In this document: in pieces, positions 45,440-57,424 of the stretch
Numbering within the stretch: position 1 is the stretch's first letter
Layout: each line of letters starts with the position of its first letter
Source of the DNA: Notamacropus eugenii
Lineage: Eukaryota > Chordata > Mammalia > Diprotodontia > Macropodidae
NCBI RefSeq assembly: GCF_028372415.1
Contig: NC_092875.1
Span: forward strand, 148,887,356-148,951,355
DNA: 64,000 nt
Reading direction: 5' to 3'
The notes under the pieces: generated by a model
What the model saw: the letters and a program-made list of their open reading frames with translations, nothing else
Database searches by the model: none
What the model was told of the DNA's origin: nothing
Translations under genes and position numbers: made by a program

Positions 45440-46690
45440 AATGACTATATTTATCTCTTTTCGGATTGTTTTATTCAAGGTCTGGGAAGCCTGCTGCCAA
45501 CTATATGTACATAATAAAGACAAGAATTTAGAATGAAGGATTTTAGGTGCTGGGCAATATCCTTGAAGTATCCCCCAGAGAGCTACTTTTGTTTCTGCTT
45601 TCTTCTACCTGTTCATTTGGGAAAACCAGAGTGTGTTGTGACTAGGGAAAAATTGTGGCTTTTTTCCCTCAGAGAATCCTCATCTTCTACATGAGTTTAA
45701 GGATGCTGGACCTCCATGAGGAGTTAAACAGAAGGTGTAAGGAATTTCTAACCTTAAGTCAGACAGTTGTCTGGAACAATGGATTGATTTAGCCACAGAT
45801 GCAGGTAATTCAAAAGGCAGACCATGTTTTTGGGATCTAAGTAACTGACTAATTTCCCCCTGTTTCCAAAGAGGTTGGCTTATGAAGGCTATGACTAAGA
45901 GAATTGACTTATTCTTCTCCTTTTTTTGAGAAAGAACTTTTACCTTAGTCCAATTCCTGTGTATGTGAAGGACTTGCCTTTTCTTTCTACTTAAAAGAGC
46001 TAAAGCTCAGGCTCTGGGTGCCAAGTTAAAAGAAAAATGTCAGAGCCTGCTTCTCTTCTTATGAAGAAGCAATGTCACTTCAGCTGATCACTACAATTGA
46101 AGTTCATTGGATGGTAGCAGTGAGAATAAACTAGGAGAGAGATGCCTAAACAGAACAACTGAGAGACTAGCTGAGCGGTAACCGGACACCTGTAGTTTTC
46201 AGTACAGAAAGGATGCCCAAGTACAGGCCCAGTAGAGGGCACTATCTAGGGAGAGCAGTGTAATGTTTTATCAGAAGACAGCAATGGTTCTATGGCATTG
46301 TGTTCATGCTTTACAAGAGTGTCCTGGTCATGTGCATTCTCTATGCATTTGCCTCTCATATCTATTCTCTAATGCGTTTTCACTCTTCCTAGCGATGATA
46401 TCTGTATTTTATTTTGGAGAACATGGTTCAGATTTATGGGGGAAATGTTTATTTCTACTATACTTTTCTTACTATACTATTTCACTTAATGTCTTCACTT
46501 TGAGCTAGTTGACTGGTAAAAGAAAACACTTCAATAGGGCTTCTGAGCTACAGCTTTGAGTAAATGCAGACCTACAGAATAGCTTGAACCAGGGATAACA
46601 ACTTTTTTGGGGAGGCACACATATGAGAAGGTTGTCCCCTAGCATCACATAGAAAAGTTTTCTGTTTCTGATGAAATTTTGTGAGCTGCT
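45440..46690. other. Unassigned 1.2-kb stretch, weak exon-like frames
   Basis: No repeat recognised. A strong acceptor ('ggcttttttccctcag') near 45680 is followed by 38 open codons (including LDLHEELNRRCKEFL) but no good in-frame donor. Left uncalled. Confidence 0.35.
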
Positions 46691-47005
46691 AAAAGGCTTT
46701 GTATTCAGAGTGCCTAGAAGTACTTTGCACATATTATGTGCTTTATAAATGCTTATTGAATATAGAAATTACAATATCCCTTCATTTCTATTTGTGCTAT
46801 GTCCTTCTATCCTAGAATGAAATGGTAGCCATAAAGAGTGTTGGATTTGAAATCAGGTGTTTTGGGTTTAAATACTATCTCTGTCACCTGTTCAACCTTA
46901 GGCATGTTATGTTAACCTCTCTGGGACTCAGTTTCCTCACTTGTAAAAATGAGAGAGCTGGCATAGATGATCTCTAAAGTCCTTTCTAGCTGCCAAATTT
47001 GTGAA
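46691..47005 (+). repeat. L2 terminus and MIR SINE
   Basis: 46691-46762 is an L2 end ('ctttataaatgcttattgaa'). 46825-47005 is MIR ('ctgggactcagtttcctcac'). Confidence 0.6.
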
Positions 47006-48080
47006 AGTTTTCACACTGGGCATATTTTCTTTTATGGTATTGAATGAGTGGTATATCTAGTTCAAAGAATGCCAAGCAGCTATTTAAATTTCTAGGGATT
47101 TGAATGATGTATCTTTTGTAAATAAAATTGGGTGCTAGAATCTAGAATATTAGCACTTTGGGATCCTCAGTCACTTTCTGCCAATAGTTCTGTCTGACTT
47201 CTCTTCCTTTGGATATTTTGATTACTGTTTTGGTCACCCAGATATTTAAAATAAACCTACAAACTTGAAGATTTCTTTTGTTGTAGATGTGTTCATAGGT
47301 TCGGCATGACAGCTATTTGTTTTTGCATTTTATATACTGCATTTAATGCAAACAAAAGCATGAAGTCCCCATGATGATTTATATACACTTGACTTGCATG
47401 TGAGTATCCCCTGTTGTTGATGTTGGGTATCTCTTTCTTTCTAGGTCTTCCTTCCCATCACATTTGCTTCTTGAGACTGCAGTCCTATCCAATAGTAACA
47501 CCACTTTTGTCCCTGTCCCCTCTGACTTTATTTCTTAACGTTTCCTAGTGACAACTGGCACAGAGTCTATAATGATGGGACAGAAAAAAGTAAATGAAGA
47601 GGCTTGTGCTACGTTTCTGTTCTCATTCCCCCTCAGGACTGGTCAAATAAGAGAAAGGCTTGCATTCCCCTGATAGTCTTATCACTGGTCTAGCCTTCCT
47701 CCCTCCTTCTCCAGTGCTTGGTCTCTACGGTCACAGAAGACATGAAGGGAAAGGTGTAAAGCATGACTGGCATGCCCCACCACTTCCCCAGCTTGTTAGT
47801 CTATCCAGAGATCCCTCCCCTCCTCTTTACTCTTACCCATTCCTCTTGGTTTCTTCCTGCACCTTTACCCAGCTACCAAGGCAAGGCAGCCCCTGTCAGT
47901 GATTTGAAGCCAGAGTACTCTCTCCAGTCCTACTTATTGCCTGGCAGAGAGTGAAGGAACTCTGCTCTCACACAGAGCATTACATCAGGGCAAGATGCAT
48001 TCCTGACTTTCCAAGTGGGAGTGATGAATGTTTATTTTTTTGCCCAAAGAAATTCTGAACTCCATGGAAAGATGTTACTC
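47006..48080. other. Unassigned stretch
   Basis: No repeat or exon recognised. Repeat-free, so a candidate for conserved non-coding sequence. Confidence 0.4.
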
Positions 48081-48082
48081 TA

Positions 48083-48345
48083 GAGGGGTAGTCAGTATAT
48101 CATAGTGGATAGAGAAATGGACCAAGTATTGGGAAAACCTGGGCACAAATCTCATCTCATACACCTAGCAGCTGTACGATCCTGTGCAAGTCTTTAACTT
48201 CTTTAAGTCTCAGTTTCCTCATCTGTAAAATGGGATTAATTACCTACCTCATAGGGTTATCATGAGGATCAAAGGAAATAAAGAATGTGAAGTATTTGTA
48301 AGCCTTAAAACTCAATGAAAATATTATTGTTACCATTGCCACTAT
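48083..48345 (+). repeat. CORE-SINE, near full length
   Basis: Contains 'tatatcatagtggatagaga', 'agtctcagtttcctcatctg' and 'tcatagggttatcatgagga'. Confidence 0.7.
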
Positions 48346-49904
48346 TCATAGATAGTTTATGTTGTATTGTAGGTTAGGTTTTGGGGGCTGCCCTTGGAAC
48401 AAAGATGCTGTAACTTTTCTATGGAAAATATGTTCCATGGTCCAAAGGATCGACTTAATTGGAACGCATTCCTAAATTAACTTTTGGAATAAAAATGAAA
48501 GTAAATTAGGGACTTTCTAGGAAGATAAAAAAAGTTGTTTCTAGTGTGGATCATTTTAAATCTTCTTACAGATTCGCCATCCTCTCTTACCTTTCTTTTC
48601 TATCACAAAGAATACTTTATTTATCCCCCTACTTAAAATACAGTAGGAATAATGCTTCAAAAATAAAACAACTCTCTCTTTTCCCCTATGTTTGAATTCT
48701 GCAAAGAAGGAAGAGGGAGACAGACCCCAGAGTAAGAGTCTTCTTGTTCAGCTCTTGCCTTTTAGCAAAAAGAAAGAAAAGAAAAGAAAGGACAAAACCT
48801 CACGTACTCAACATTCCTGGGGGAGGACCCTATTTTTCCTAAGGATGTCTAGATCTGGATTTTCACTTTCAGTGTTAATACCCTGGTCCTTTTGTTCTTC
48901 TTGGGGAATTCCAAATAGAGCTAGGGAGAAATGTTTCTGTCCCTTTTTCTTGTTCTGAAGCCTGGGGGAACATTTTGAAAGGTTGTGGGGGAGTTGATTC
49001 TGCCTCTTCTTTCTTATCAGTGGAAGCGTTAGAGACTGAAAGTTTGGCCCAGCACTTCAGAATAATACTGATTCTTGGAATAAAAACAGGTTCTGGGCCA
49101 ACAGATGGATCCTAAGTTTCTCAGGGTGTGTTCCTGTGAGGCAGAGATAATAACCTAATTTAAAAGAACTTGACTCTTGGCTTTGTGCTTCTTTAATGAG
49201 TGTTGTGAAAAGATATTCATCTGCCCCATCTTCATTTTTAGCTTTTTATTCTTTAGGAACATTAGTCTCGAAAGCTTTATTTTACTGAGTGTCTTCTTTG
49301 GCTGAAATGGTACCTAAGTCAGTTATTACTTAAATCATTTGAGAATCTTGGATTAATATAAAGTGTTAGTAGTACCTAGGTTTGGGGACTCAGTTTATAT
49401 ATCCTTTGCAAGTAATGTGTGCTAGTATAGCATGGATTTCAGCATTTTATGAGCTACTGTTTAGGTGTAGTGACTCCTAATTTGGTAGAGATAATAATGT
49501 TATACCTCATGAGTATATGAGGGATGGAACTGATGCAGGAGCTTTAGAGAGAAGAGACATTTTTCTTCATTTCTCCTTTGAGAGAGACACATGTTCCATA
49601 TTCTCTTGGATGAGGAAACCCAGGTTACACTAAAGAAAACATGTTTTGGCTTTAGCTAATGTAAAATGTTAAGAAATTTAAGTCCAAAGAGAGGAAAAAC
49701 CAATGAATATTCAGGGTTGTAGGCATAGGGTCAGGCTATATGGCCCCACGCAACTAAGCTTTTTTTTTTTCCTCCTGGATTGGCTGGTTTATTTTGGTCT
49801 TTTGCAGACATAACTTTGTTCAGGACAGGAAACAGTGAGTTTCTGTATTGGCTGTATGCTTATCTTTGCCACCTTCATTCCTTTTAATTCAGGAAACACT
49901 AGGA
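48346..49904. other. Unassigned 1.5-kb stretch
   Basis: The longest stretch without a recognised repeat. No exon with good splice sites seen. Confidence 0.4.
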
Positions 49905-50035
49905 GCTTGCTTGTAATCATGCTAGGTGCCTTGGGGAGAGTTGCAAAGATAAGAACATTGCCTTTTGTCTTCCAAGAGTTTATAATCTAGTACGAGAGAG
50001 GAACATTACATAAATAACAATACTGGGTAGAGTAT
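49905..50035 (-). repeat. L2 LINE 3' end, antisense
   Basis: Contains 'atcatgctaggtgccttggg' and 'ccaagagtttataatctag'. Confidence 0.5.
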
Positions 50036-51109
50036 GATCATTGCTATTAGAGAACAATTTGATAAAGGAATTCACACTTATGAGTCCCATTTCCTGATGG
50101 GAAGGGCAGCATATGACCTCTGAGTTCTTCTAGAGCTAGAGAGACACTGAAGAGGAGGAAAAGGATGTTGGTAAGGGCCCATCACTGACCAAGAGGAAAG
50201 AGCACTAGTCTCCCTACGTAGTAGGTGCTATGTAAATACTTATTCTCTTTCCCCTCCCTCTTAGTTTGATCTGGATACATGTATTTTGTTATTCATAACT
50301 TTTTGTCTAATGATAGGATATTCATTTTCTGTCAGAGAGTGATATGGTAGTCAGTAAGGAACCTTTAAACAGTATTGGGAATTTTTTTTACATATGCCAA
50401 AAATTATATAAACATTCATTTCATTTTCATGAAAAATACCCCATTTCCACTTATTCCTAGTTTCTCAGAATAGGGTTCCATTTGTGTGGTAGTCTGATGC
50501 CTTCCTCTGCTAATCACAGATCAACAAGAAAAAAGGCCAGGAAGTAACTCATTTACACATTTAACTTGTTAGGTAACTGTTTAATCTCCACAGGGAAAAG
50601 TATATTTTCCTTAATTCATGTTGGTTTTGGCTCACTCTCAGGAGGAACTCTTTGAGTTGTTTTTCTAGGAGTGTTTTATGTGATGAGTCCTGGTGCCTAC
50701 CATCCACCCATTCTCACCAAGTTAATTCTTGTGTGATCTTGGACCAATCACAGCTTCTCTGGGCCTCTGCTGAAGGAGGCTGGACCTCTAAGGACTCTTC
50801 TAGTTCTAAACCTATGATCTGTATGAATAATATGAGCCCATTCTTGGGTGGATGGATGGGGGTGGAGTTCACATTATAGAATGTTTCTCCCTAGGGATCC
50901 AACTTCCTAACTAGAGGACTGGTACCCTTTGAAAATGGCCTCAAGAGCATTATATTTTCATCAGGTGAATTCACCTAGCCCTGCTAAGCAGCTACAACAA
51001 AGTACTTGGTCTAGGTTCCCATGCATGCAGTATGTAGTTTTGTTTTACCTCTCAGTAGTCTCTGGTTGCAGATGAAATCTGTTGTGATTTTGCCTCTGCT
51101 TGATAATTA
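50036..51109. other. Mostly unassigned, one MIR
   Basis: 50725-50822 is a plus-strand MIR ('gtgtgatcttggaccaatca', 'ttctagttctaaacctatg'). The rest is unrecognised. Confidence 0.4.
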
Positions 51110-51610
51110 ACTGATATTTATGGAGGACTTTAACATTTACAAAGTACTTAGTATTGAAATCTCATTTGAGCCCCACAACAACTCTGTGAGGTAGGAATAA
51201 CAGGCATTTTATTGCTTGTTTTTCAGTTATGCCCAACTATCCGTGACTCTATTTGGGATTTTCTTGGCAAAAGATACTGGAATCATTTGCCATTTCCTTC
51301 TCCAGCTCATTTTACAGGTGAGGAAACTGAGGCAAACAGTGTTAAGTAACTTGCCCAGGGCCACATGACTAGTAAGCGTCTGAGGTAGGATTTGAACTCA
51401 GATCTTCCTGACTCCGGACCTGTGCTCTATCCATTGTGCCTTATATTACAGGCATTATTACTGTTTTATATATGAGTAAACTTCAACTCAAAGAAATTAA
51501 GTGACTCACCTATGGTCACAACTCTAATGAATGTCACAGGTGCGATTTGAACACAGATATTTATGATTTCAATTCAACTCACCAATCATTATATCATGCC
51601 ACATTGTCTC
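51110..51610 (-). repeat. CORE-SINE interrupted by MAR1
   Basis: 51110-51208 ('gagccccacaacaactctg') and 51448-51610 ('cttcaactcaaagaaattaa', 'gcgatttgaacacagatat') are the two halves of one antisense CORE-SINE. Confidence 0.7.
51209..51447 (-). mobile_element. MAR1-type SINE nested in a CORE-SINE
   Basis: An antisense MAR1 ('ggattttcttggcaaaagat', 'atttccttctccagctcat', 'gtgctctatccattgtgcc'). It is flanked by a 9-base duplication, ACAGGCATT, at 51200-51208 and 51448-51456. Confidence 0.8.
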
Positions 51611-51899
51611 AGCTTTATGGATAGTCCTTTTGGGAAGTATTAACAATCTTTCTCAAGAACTGTGTAAACTTCAAGAAAATTAGAATTTTCAGAAATGTGA
51701 AAATTATGTTATTATAGGATTCTTAAAACTGAATATCAGTTATGTCATGATTGCCACCAAGTCAGATAAGCCCAAGAACCCCAGAAATAGCAGTTTCCTG
51801 CTCTTCTCCTCCATTGACCCCATTTCCAGCCCAGCCCTCACAGTTATCATGTAGCAACTCCAGTGACTGTGATGTAATCTGTCAAATAATATTAGTAAC

Positions 51900-52161
51900 A
51901 ACAATTAATATTTATATAGAACATTAAGGTTTGTAAAGTGCTTTACAAATATTACCTAATTTTTATCCTTACAACAATTCTGTGAGGGAGGTGCTAACAT
52001 TGGAGAAGGAAATGGCAAACCACTCCATTAATTTTACCAAGAAACCCCCAAGTGGAGTCATGAAGAGTTGGACATGACTGAAACAATTGAACAAGAACAA
52101 CAAAAGTGTCATCATTATCTCCATTTTACAGAGGAGAAAACTGAGGCACAGAGAGAGAGGA

Positions 52162-52192
<31 letters not shown>

Positions 52193-52201
52193 GAAGAAAG
52201 A

Positions 52202-52267
<66 letters not shown>

Positions 52268-52375
52268 TTAAGTGATTTGCCCAAGGTCACGTAGCTACTA
52301 AGTGTATGAGACAGGATTTGAACTGATCCAAGTCCTTTTCTGTATCTATTGTGCCACCTAGTTGCCTCTTCAAGT
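51900..52375 (-). repeat. CORE-SINE carrying a truncated MAR1 and a GA repeat
   Basis: The antisense CORE-SINE frame is 51900-52001, 52107-52147 and 52266-52375. A 5'-truncated plus-strand MAR1 (52002-52106, 'tggagaaggaaatggcaaac') sits inside it. A GA expansion lies where the SINE core normally reads CAGAGAGGTTAAG. Confidence 0.7.
52148..52265. repeat. (GA)n microsatellite
   Basis: About 118 bases of GA/GACA repeats, the last 55 or so uninterrupted. Confidence 0.95.
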
Positions 52376-53340
52376 GTTGCAACCCCAAATATCCTTCACT
52401 TTCTTAGTTACTGAAGATTGCAGAAAAGATAGTTCTCAGATCCAAGGTCCTTGTCACTGTGAAATGGATCAATATCAGAAACAGATATAGTTTCTATAAA
52501 TGGAAATAACTGTCTTGTCTTGTCTCTGAATCCCTAAGGACCCCTGGGCCTTTCCATCCACCTTGCAGCAGAACGCTCCTGTATCAGTTGAGTCCTTATG
52601 TTAGAACATGAGTTCCTTGGGAGCAGGGGCTATCTTTTCAATTTTTATCCCCAGCACTTAACACAGTACTTTGCTAATAATAAGCACTCAATAAGTACTT
52701 TTTCATACATATGTGATAAAATATCTAGAAGTAAGATTTTTTCCACTTAGGTAATCTTCAATTTAGTCCAGAAGGACATTGGCCAGGGAATAAACCTGCA
52801 AAAGATTTGATTTCCCTGCTTTGAATGAACCTGGCTCATCTTGCCTGGATAGTCTTCATTTGGAAATTTGTACATGTGACCTTTGAGTTGTAGTTTCTAA
52901 TAATGGAGAATAAGAAAATAATATGGAATTCATTTATGATTTTTCAGGTTATTTGAAACCTGGAAAGGGGTATGTTAAGTGAATTAATTTTTATTGAATT
53001 TTTAGTGAAATGTCAGAATTGAGGCATCTAACTTTTTTAATTAAAAAGAGATTTGCCAATATGCAAAAGGCATTAGGATGCTAAATAATTATCCTATGGA
53101 GATGGAAGAGAATTGAACCTGTCAAACCATATTAATTTATGGAGGAACTTGCTCCCAGGTTGTGGTAATTTGGGCTAAGTTTGAGCTGGCTAATGCTAAC
53201 ACCAATACCAACTGGCTCTTTGGACCACCATCTTTGTTTTAGTGTTGCCTGGTGGTAATAACTCTGGTAATATAACTCACTGGTTATTCTTGCCCCATTG
53301 GACCCTTCTTTTGAATCCATTCCTGGCCTTTGAGAGTATT
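52376..53340. other. Mostly unassigned, one L2 terminus
   Basis: 52590-52705 is a plus-strand L2 end ('cccagcacttaacacagtac', 'taagcactcaataagtact'). The rest is unrecognised. Confidence 0.45.
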
Positions 53341-53344
53341 CTTG

Positions 53345-53623
53345 TTAGAGAAAACTAGGTGACAAAGTAGGTAGAGAGTTGTACTTGCGATGAAGAAGAC
53401 TCCAGTTCTGATCCTACTTCAGACATTTAACTGGCAAATCACGTAACATCTCTGGGCCTCAGTTTCCTCATCTGTATATAATGATGAAAATTGTGGTAAC
53501 AGCAGCTACAACCATGGCAACAATAACAACAGTATATACCTTATAGGGTGGTTGTGAGGGTCAAATGAGATAATGTATGTAAACTGACTTGTAAGCCTTA
53601 AAGTTCTACCTAAATGTTAGCTC

Positions 53624-53657
<34 letters not shown>
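53345..53657 (+). repeat. CORE-SINE ending in (ATT)n
   Basis: Contains 'cagtttcctcatctgtata' and 'ggttgtgagggtcaaatgag'. The tail is expanded to an ATT microsatellite at 53623-53657. Confidence 0.7.
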
Positions 53658-53782
53658 GTAGCTTTTGGCTAGAAGCTTCTGTGGTACTCATGTGTGAGTC
53701 AGAGAACCTTCAGAGCCCTGTACCACTAGGACTGCCTATTTCCTTTCCCTTTCCTCAATGAAAAAAGTGCTAGACCTTTCAT

Positions 53783-53976
53783 GGGATCATAGAGTTAGGG
53801 CTAGAAGGGATCTTAATGGTCTTCTAGCTTAATCCCTTCATTTAATTGGTAAGGAAACTGACATCATGGGAAATTAAGTAACTTGGCCAAGGGCACACAG
53901 GGAGTGACAGAACTGATATTTGAATTTCTGTATACCCACTGACTCCAGTCCTCTTTGCTGTCTACCATATTGCCTC
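53783..53976 (-). repeat. THER/MIR3-type CORE-SINE
   Basis: Contains 'agggctagaagggatcttaa', 'ggccaagggcacacaggg' and 'gctgtctaccatattgcctc'. Confidence 0.65.
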
Positions 53977-53977
53977 T

Positions 53978-54520
53978 ATGGGTGTTCAGGGAGGACTAGC
54001 ACCTCTGGTGTGAGGGCTTGCCAAGCCCTTTTCAGGGCTGTTCATCCACCTTTCCTCTCTCTTGGGGCTCCAAGAAGCTGTTGCATGTACAGTGGCCACA
54101 CCCTAGTAAAGTGTCTTGGCAGATAGGATAAACTGGGTTGAGGGAAATTGACAGACCTCAAACCCATTGGTGAGTTAGGCTGGGTGTCTACCCCAAACAT
54201 ATGAAAACTCCCCCAGCAGAACGGGTGGATGAGAATAATTTGTTCCAACAGCCATGAAGGCAGCTGAAACAGGTGCTGTGGAGCTCTCAAAAGTTGCTCA
54301 GACATTAAAGACACCAAAGTCATCCATGGCGTCCTGCGCCATCTTCAGTAGTTCTGACTTTTGTCTTACTACTGGACTTCAATAACCCTGGAAGAGACAG
54401 TGAGGCTGATGGAACTTTGTGCAACTCTGCCTCACTTAACTCCAATTCACATACGAGTCAGGACATCTTCAAAAACAAAGGACAAGCAACATTGCCTGCC
54501 CTTCTTTACATTTAAGGGAA
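53978..54520 (+). mobile_element. RTE-derived non-autonomous element
   Basis: About 540 bases resembling a marsupial RTE-type SINE or 3' UTR: 'ggataaactgggttgaggg', 'agcagaacgggtggatgaga', 'gaaacaggtgctgtggagct', 'ttgtgcaactctgcctcac' and the tail 'caaaggacaagcaac'. The tail matches the RTE at 26.84 kb ('gaaggacaagaacc'). Confidence 0.6.
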
Positions 54521-54847
54521 GATAGAATTGCTGTTAATATTGATCAACATTTTTATATTTCAGTTTGTGGCCCCCAAACCACCTAGAAACAGGTGCACTT
54601 TATTGTTCCACTATTGAGAGAGCCATTATGCAGAGCAAATCTAAGATGCTTTTGCATTTGATGCTTTCCTATGCTCATTCTCTGTAGAGATCATCTCTCT
54701 TGCCTTGGGTTCGCATATATGTGTTTGTTAACAATTAATACATTTTTCCATGGAAATCTTGAGCAAATTTCTCCCTAGCGATGCTGAGTATTTGCCTTAC
54801 TAGCTGAAACTATTGAACATAACTAATGGTGTCCTTACTGTTGTATA

Positions 54848-54976
54848 CAGGGATGGGGAACCTGCAGCCTTGAGGCCACCTGTGGCCCTCTAGGTCCTCA
54901 AGTGTGGCCTTTTGAGTGAATTCAAACTTCAATTCTGTGACATGTGGCCTTGAGGTCACAGGTTCCCTACCCCTAG
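54848..54976. mobile_element. hAT miniature transposon
   Basis: Ends CAGGGATGGGGAACCTGCAG and ACAGGTTCCCTACCCCTA are inverted repeats. Same family as 39057. No clear duplication. Confidence 0.75.
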
Positions 54977-55394
54977 AAGACATATAACTGAAGACAATCC
55001 CTGTCCTTTTGGCTTCAGATGGTCCAGCAATCTCTATAGTATTTGAACATGAAGGCAAGTGAGTTCAACTTTGGCCATCCTCTTCTTGGTGATGTGGACG
55101 AACTAGTCCTTTCTTCACCTTCTAGGTTAAAATAGTGAATAAGTTGACTAGGTGGTGAAATGCGTTTATAGCTCACTGGTCCATCTATGAACTGTTGTTT
55201 GTGCCCTCTCCCTCCCATTATCCTAGCGCAGCCACTCCATTTCCCCATCTGCCGTTCTGTATCCCCTTGTATCCTTTCATTTCTGACTTATAACCCACCT
55301 CTTCCTCTGTGCTCTTTCTGATTAGATAGAAGGAGAAGATCTCCTATCAGGTTCAACTTGACTGCTGTATTGTCCTTCACTTTATACTTCGTGT
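54977..55394. other. Unassigned stretch with a micro-exon-like segment
   Basis: 55019-55058 has a good acceptor ('cttttggcttcag') and donor (GCAA|GTGAGT) around 40 open bases. Uncalled for lack of a matching neighbour. Confidence 0.3.
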
Positions 55395-55760
55395 CATCTA
55401 CTCCAGGAAAGAGAACATAATGCATCAAGAAGTATGATAGGCATGAGGACGGAGGACCCAGACCTGCAGCTTATTCCTTGTGTTATTTTGTAACTTAACC
55501 GTGTGAGTCTGAGCAATATCTTACCCCTTCTTGCCTCAGTTTCTTCAATTGTAAAATAAAGATAATAATAGTTCCTGTCTCCCAGGGCTGTTGTAGGGAT
55601 CAAATGAGATATTTGCAAAGTATTTAGCATAGTGCCTAGCACATAGTAGATTGCTCCATTTTTTTTTTTAACTTCAGTGTCCTTATCTGTAAAATGATGG
55701 GGTAGGTCTGGATGGTCTGTTAGGTCCCTTCCAGGCCTAAATTTGTAATCCTATGATCCA
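55395..55760 (+). repeat. Two MIR copies in tandem
   Basis: 55395-55650 ('cttgcctcagtttcttcaa', 'gcacatagtagattgctcc') and 55672-55760 ('gtccttatctgtaaaatgat', 'ccttccaggcctaaatttg'). Confidence 0.65.
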
Positions 55761-56509
55761 AAGTGTGGAGGTTGGGGTAGGGGAAATGATTATTGAGAGA
55801 AGAGGAAGAAGAGGTTTGGGACAGATGCAATGGGGATTTAGATGGAGATCTAGATTGAAAGGGTAGAATGAAAAAAATTGTTATGCATCAGTGAGGGATC
55901 AGCTCTAAGGTGTAACGAGTGGATAAAATAAGCTTAATTGGGTGATGCTCAGCAACCTCCAGGACAAAGAAATCAGATGGTAGGAGTTAGCCAGGGAAAG
56001 GCATTCACAGCTGCGAATGGCAGGAGGTGGGTTAATGTTTTGCCACTTTTCTTCTAATTCAGATTTCATTTCTTTATACCTTTAGAATTTGATTTTTGAA
56101 GTGGTCCATCCCTCCCACGCAGATTTCAACAGCACTTTAGGCCACAGGGTCCTGCCTATCCTTTCTCTGAACCTTTTGAAATGTTTCCTTCCTCTCCAAA
56201 GAGTATATTCAGCTCTATTCAGCTTTTCCCTTCTGTTATCACAAATTCTAAAATCCAGTAAGCTCTTCCTTCCAAGGCGTTCTTATTTTGACTTTAGCCA
56301 TGACTTATTCCTTGTTGGTAAGACTAAAATCTACAGTAGCAGCTACTCTTGTTGCCTCTTGAATCTTTGAAAGGATGAAATTGCTCTTAAAGTAAGCCAG
56401 GATATTATTATCTTTCTTTATTTTTGGCTAAGAGAGAACTTGGTCCAATGCTTTGCAGAAATCAAGCTATGTTATGCTGCTGGTATTCTCCTGATCTGCT
56501 AGGCAGCTT
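55761..56509. other. Unassigned stretch
   Basis: The block at about 56050-56480 may be an old antisense LINE piece ('atcaagctatgttatgctgc'), but I could not place it. Confidence 0.35.
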
Positions 56510-57424
56510 AGAATCTAAGCTCCTTGAGGACAGAAACAGTTTTGGCCTTCTTTGTGATCCCCAGCGTTTAGTACAGGCCCGGCACACAGCAAGCCCTTAA
56601 TAAGTGATTACTGACTGATGAACTGATTGTCTGAGGAAAGGTATGTCCAGGCATAGTTGCTATATAATGACATGTAGTGGTCCTGTGTCATCACTGTAAT
56701 AGGAAATTCCCTCAACATGTTGGCACCTTCTCTGAAATTTATAATCTTAGAGAGTTACCAAGAGCATTAGCACATTAAATGACTTGTCCAGGGTCACACT
56801 GCCAGTATGTGTCAGAAATAAGACTTGAATCCGCGCAATCCTTGCTGTCCATCCACAATACTGCATTGCCTCTCCATTGATGTACTATGGGGGCAGGTCG
56901 GGGGGGGGAAGGGAAGGGAGTGGACATTTATATTTTGGTTGTTGTAGTTCACTTGTTTCAGTTGTGTCCAACTCTTCATGACCCCATTTGGGGTTTTCTT
57001 GGCAAAGATACTGCAGAGGTTTGGCATTCCTTCTCCAGCTCATTTTACAGATGAGGAAACTGACGCAAAGAAGGTTAAGTGACATGCCTAGGGTCACATA
57101 ACTAGTAAGTGTATGAATTCAGATTTTCTTGACTCTAGACCCGGAACTCTAACCACTGTGCCACTTAGCTTCCCTAAACATTTATATAGTGCCTACTGTA
57201 TGCTAGGAACTATGTTAAGTGCTTTGTAAATATTTCATTTGATCCTCACAACATCCCTGGCTGATAGGTACTATTGCAATCTCCATTTTACAGTTGAAGA
57301 AACTGAGGCAAACAGAGGTGAAGTGACTTGTTCAGAACCAAATAACTAATAAGTATCAGAGGCTGGATTTAAGCTCTTCCCCACTCCTGGTCCAGTCCTC
57401 TATCCGCTGAGCCACCTACCTGCC
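56510..57424. repeat. L2, MIR, MAR1 and CORE-SINE in a row
   Basis: 56510-56625 is a plus L2 end. 56745-56880 is antisense MIR. 56935-57175 is antisense MAR1 ('gttgtgtccaactcttcatg', 'cactgtgccacttagcttcc'). 57178-57424 is an antisense CORE-SINE ('tttgatcctcacaacatccc', 'ctatccgctgagccacc'). Confidence 0.7.

Noticed and set aside
55019-55058. 40-base micro-exon-like segment
   Set aside because: Both splice sites are good, but it is out of phase with the next candidate at 58295 and too short to judge.
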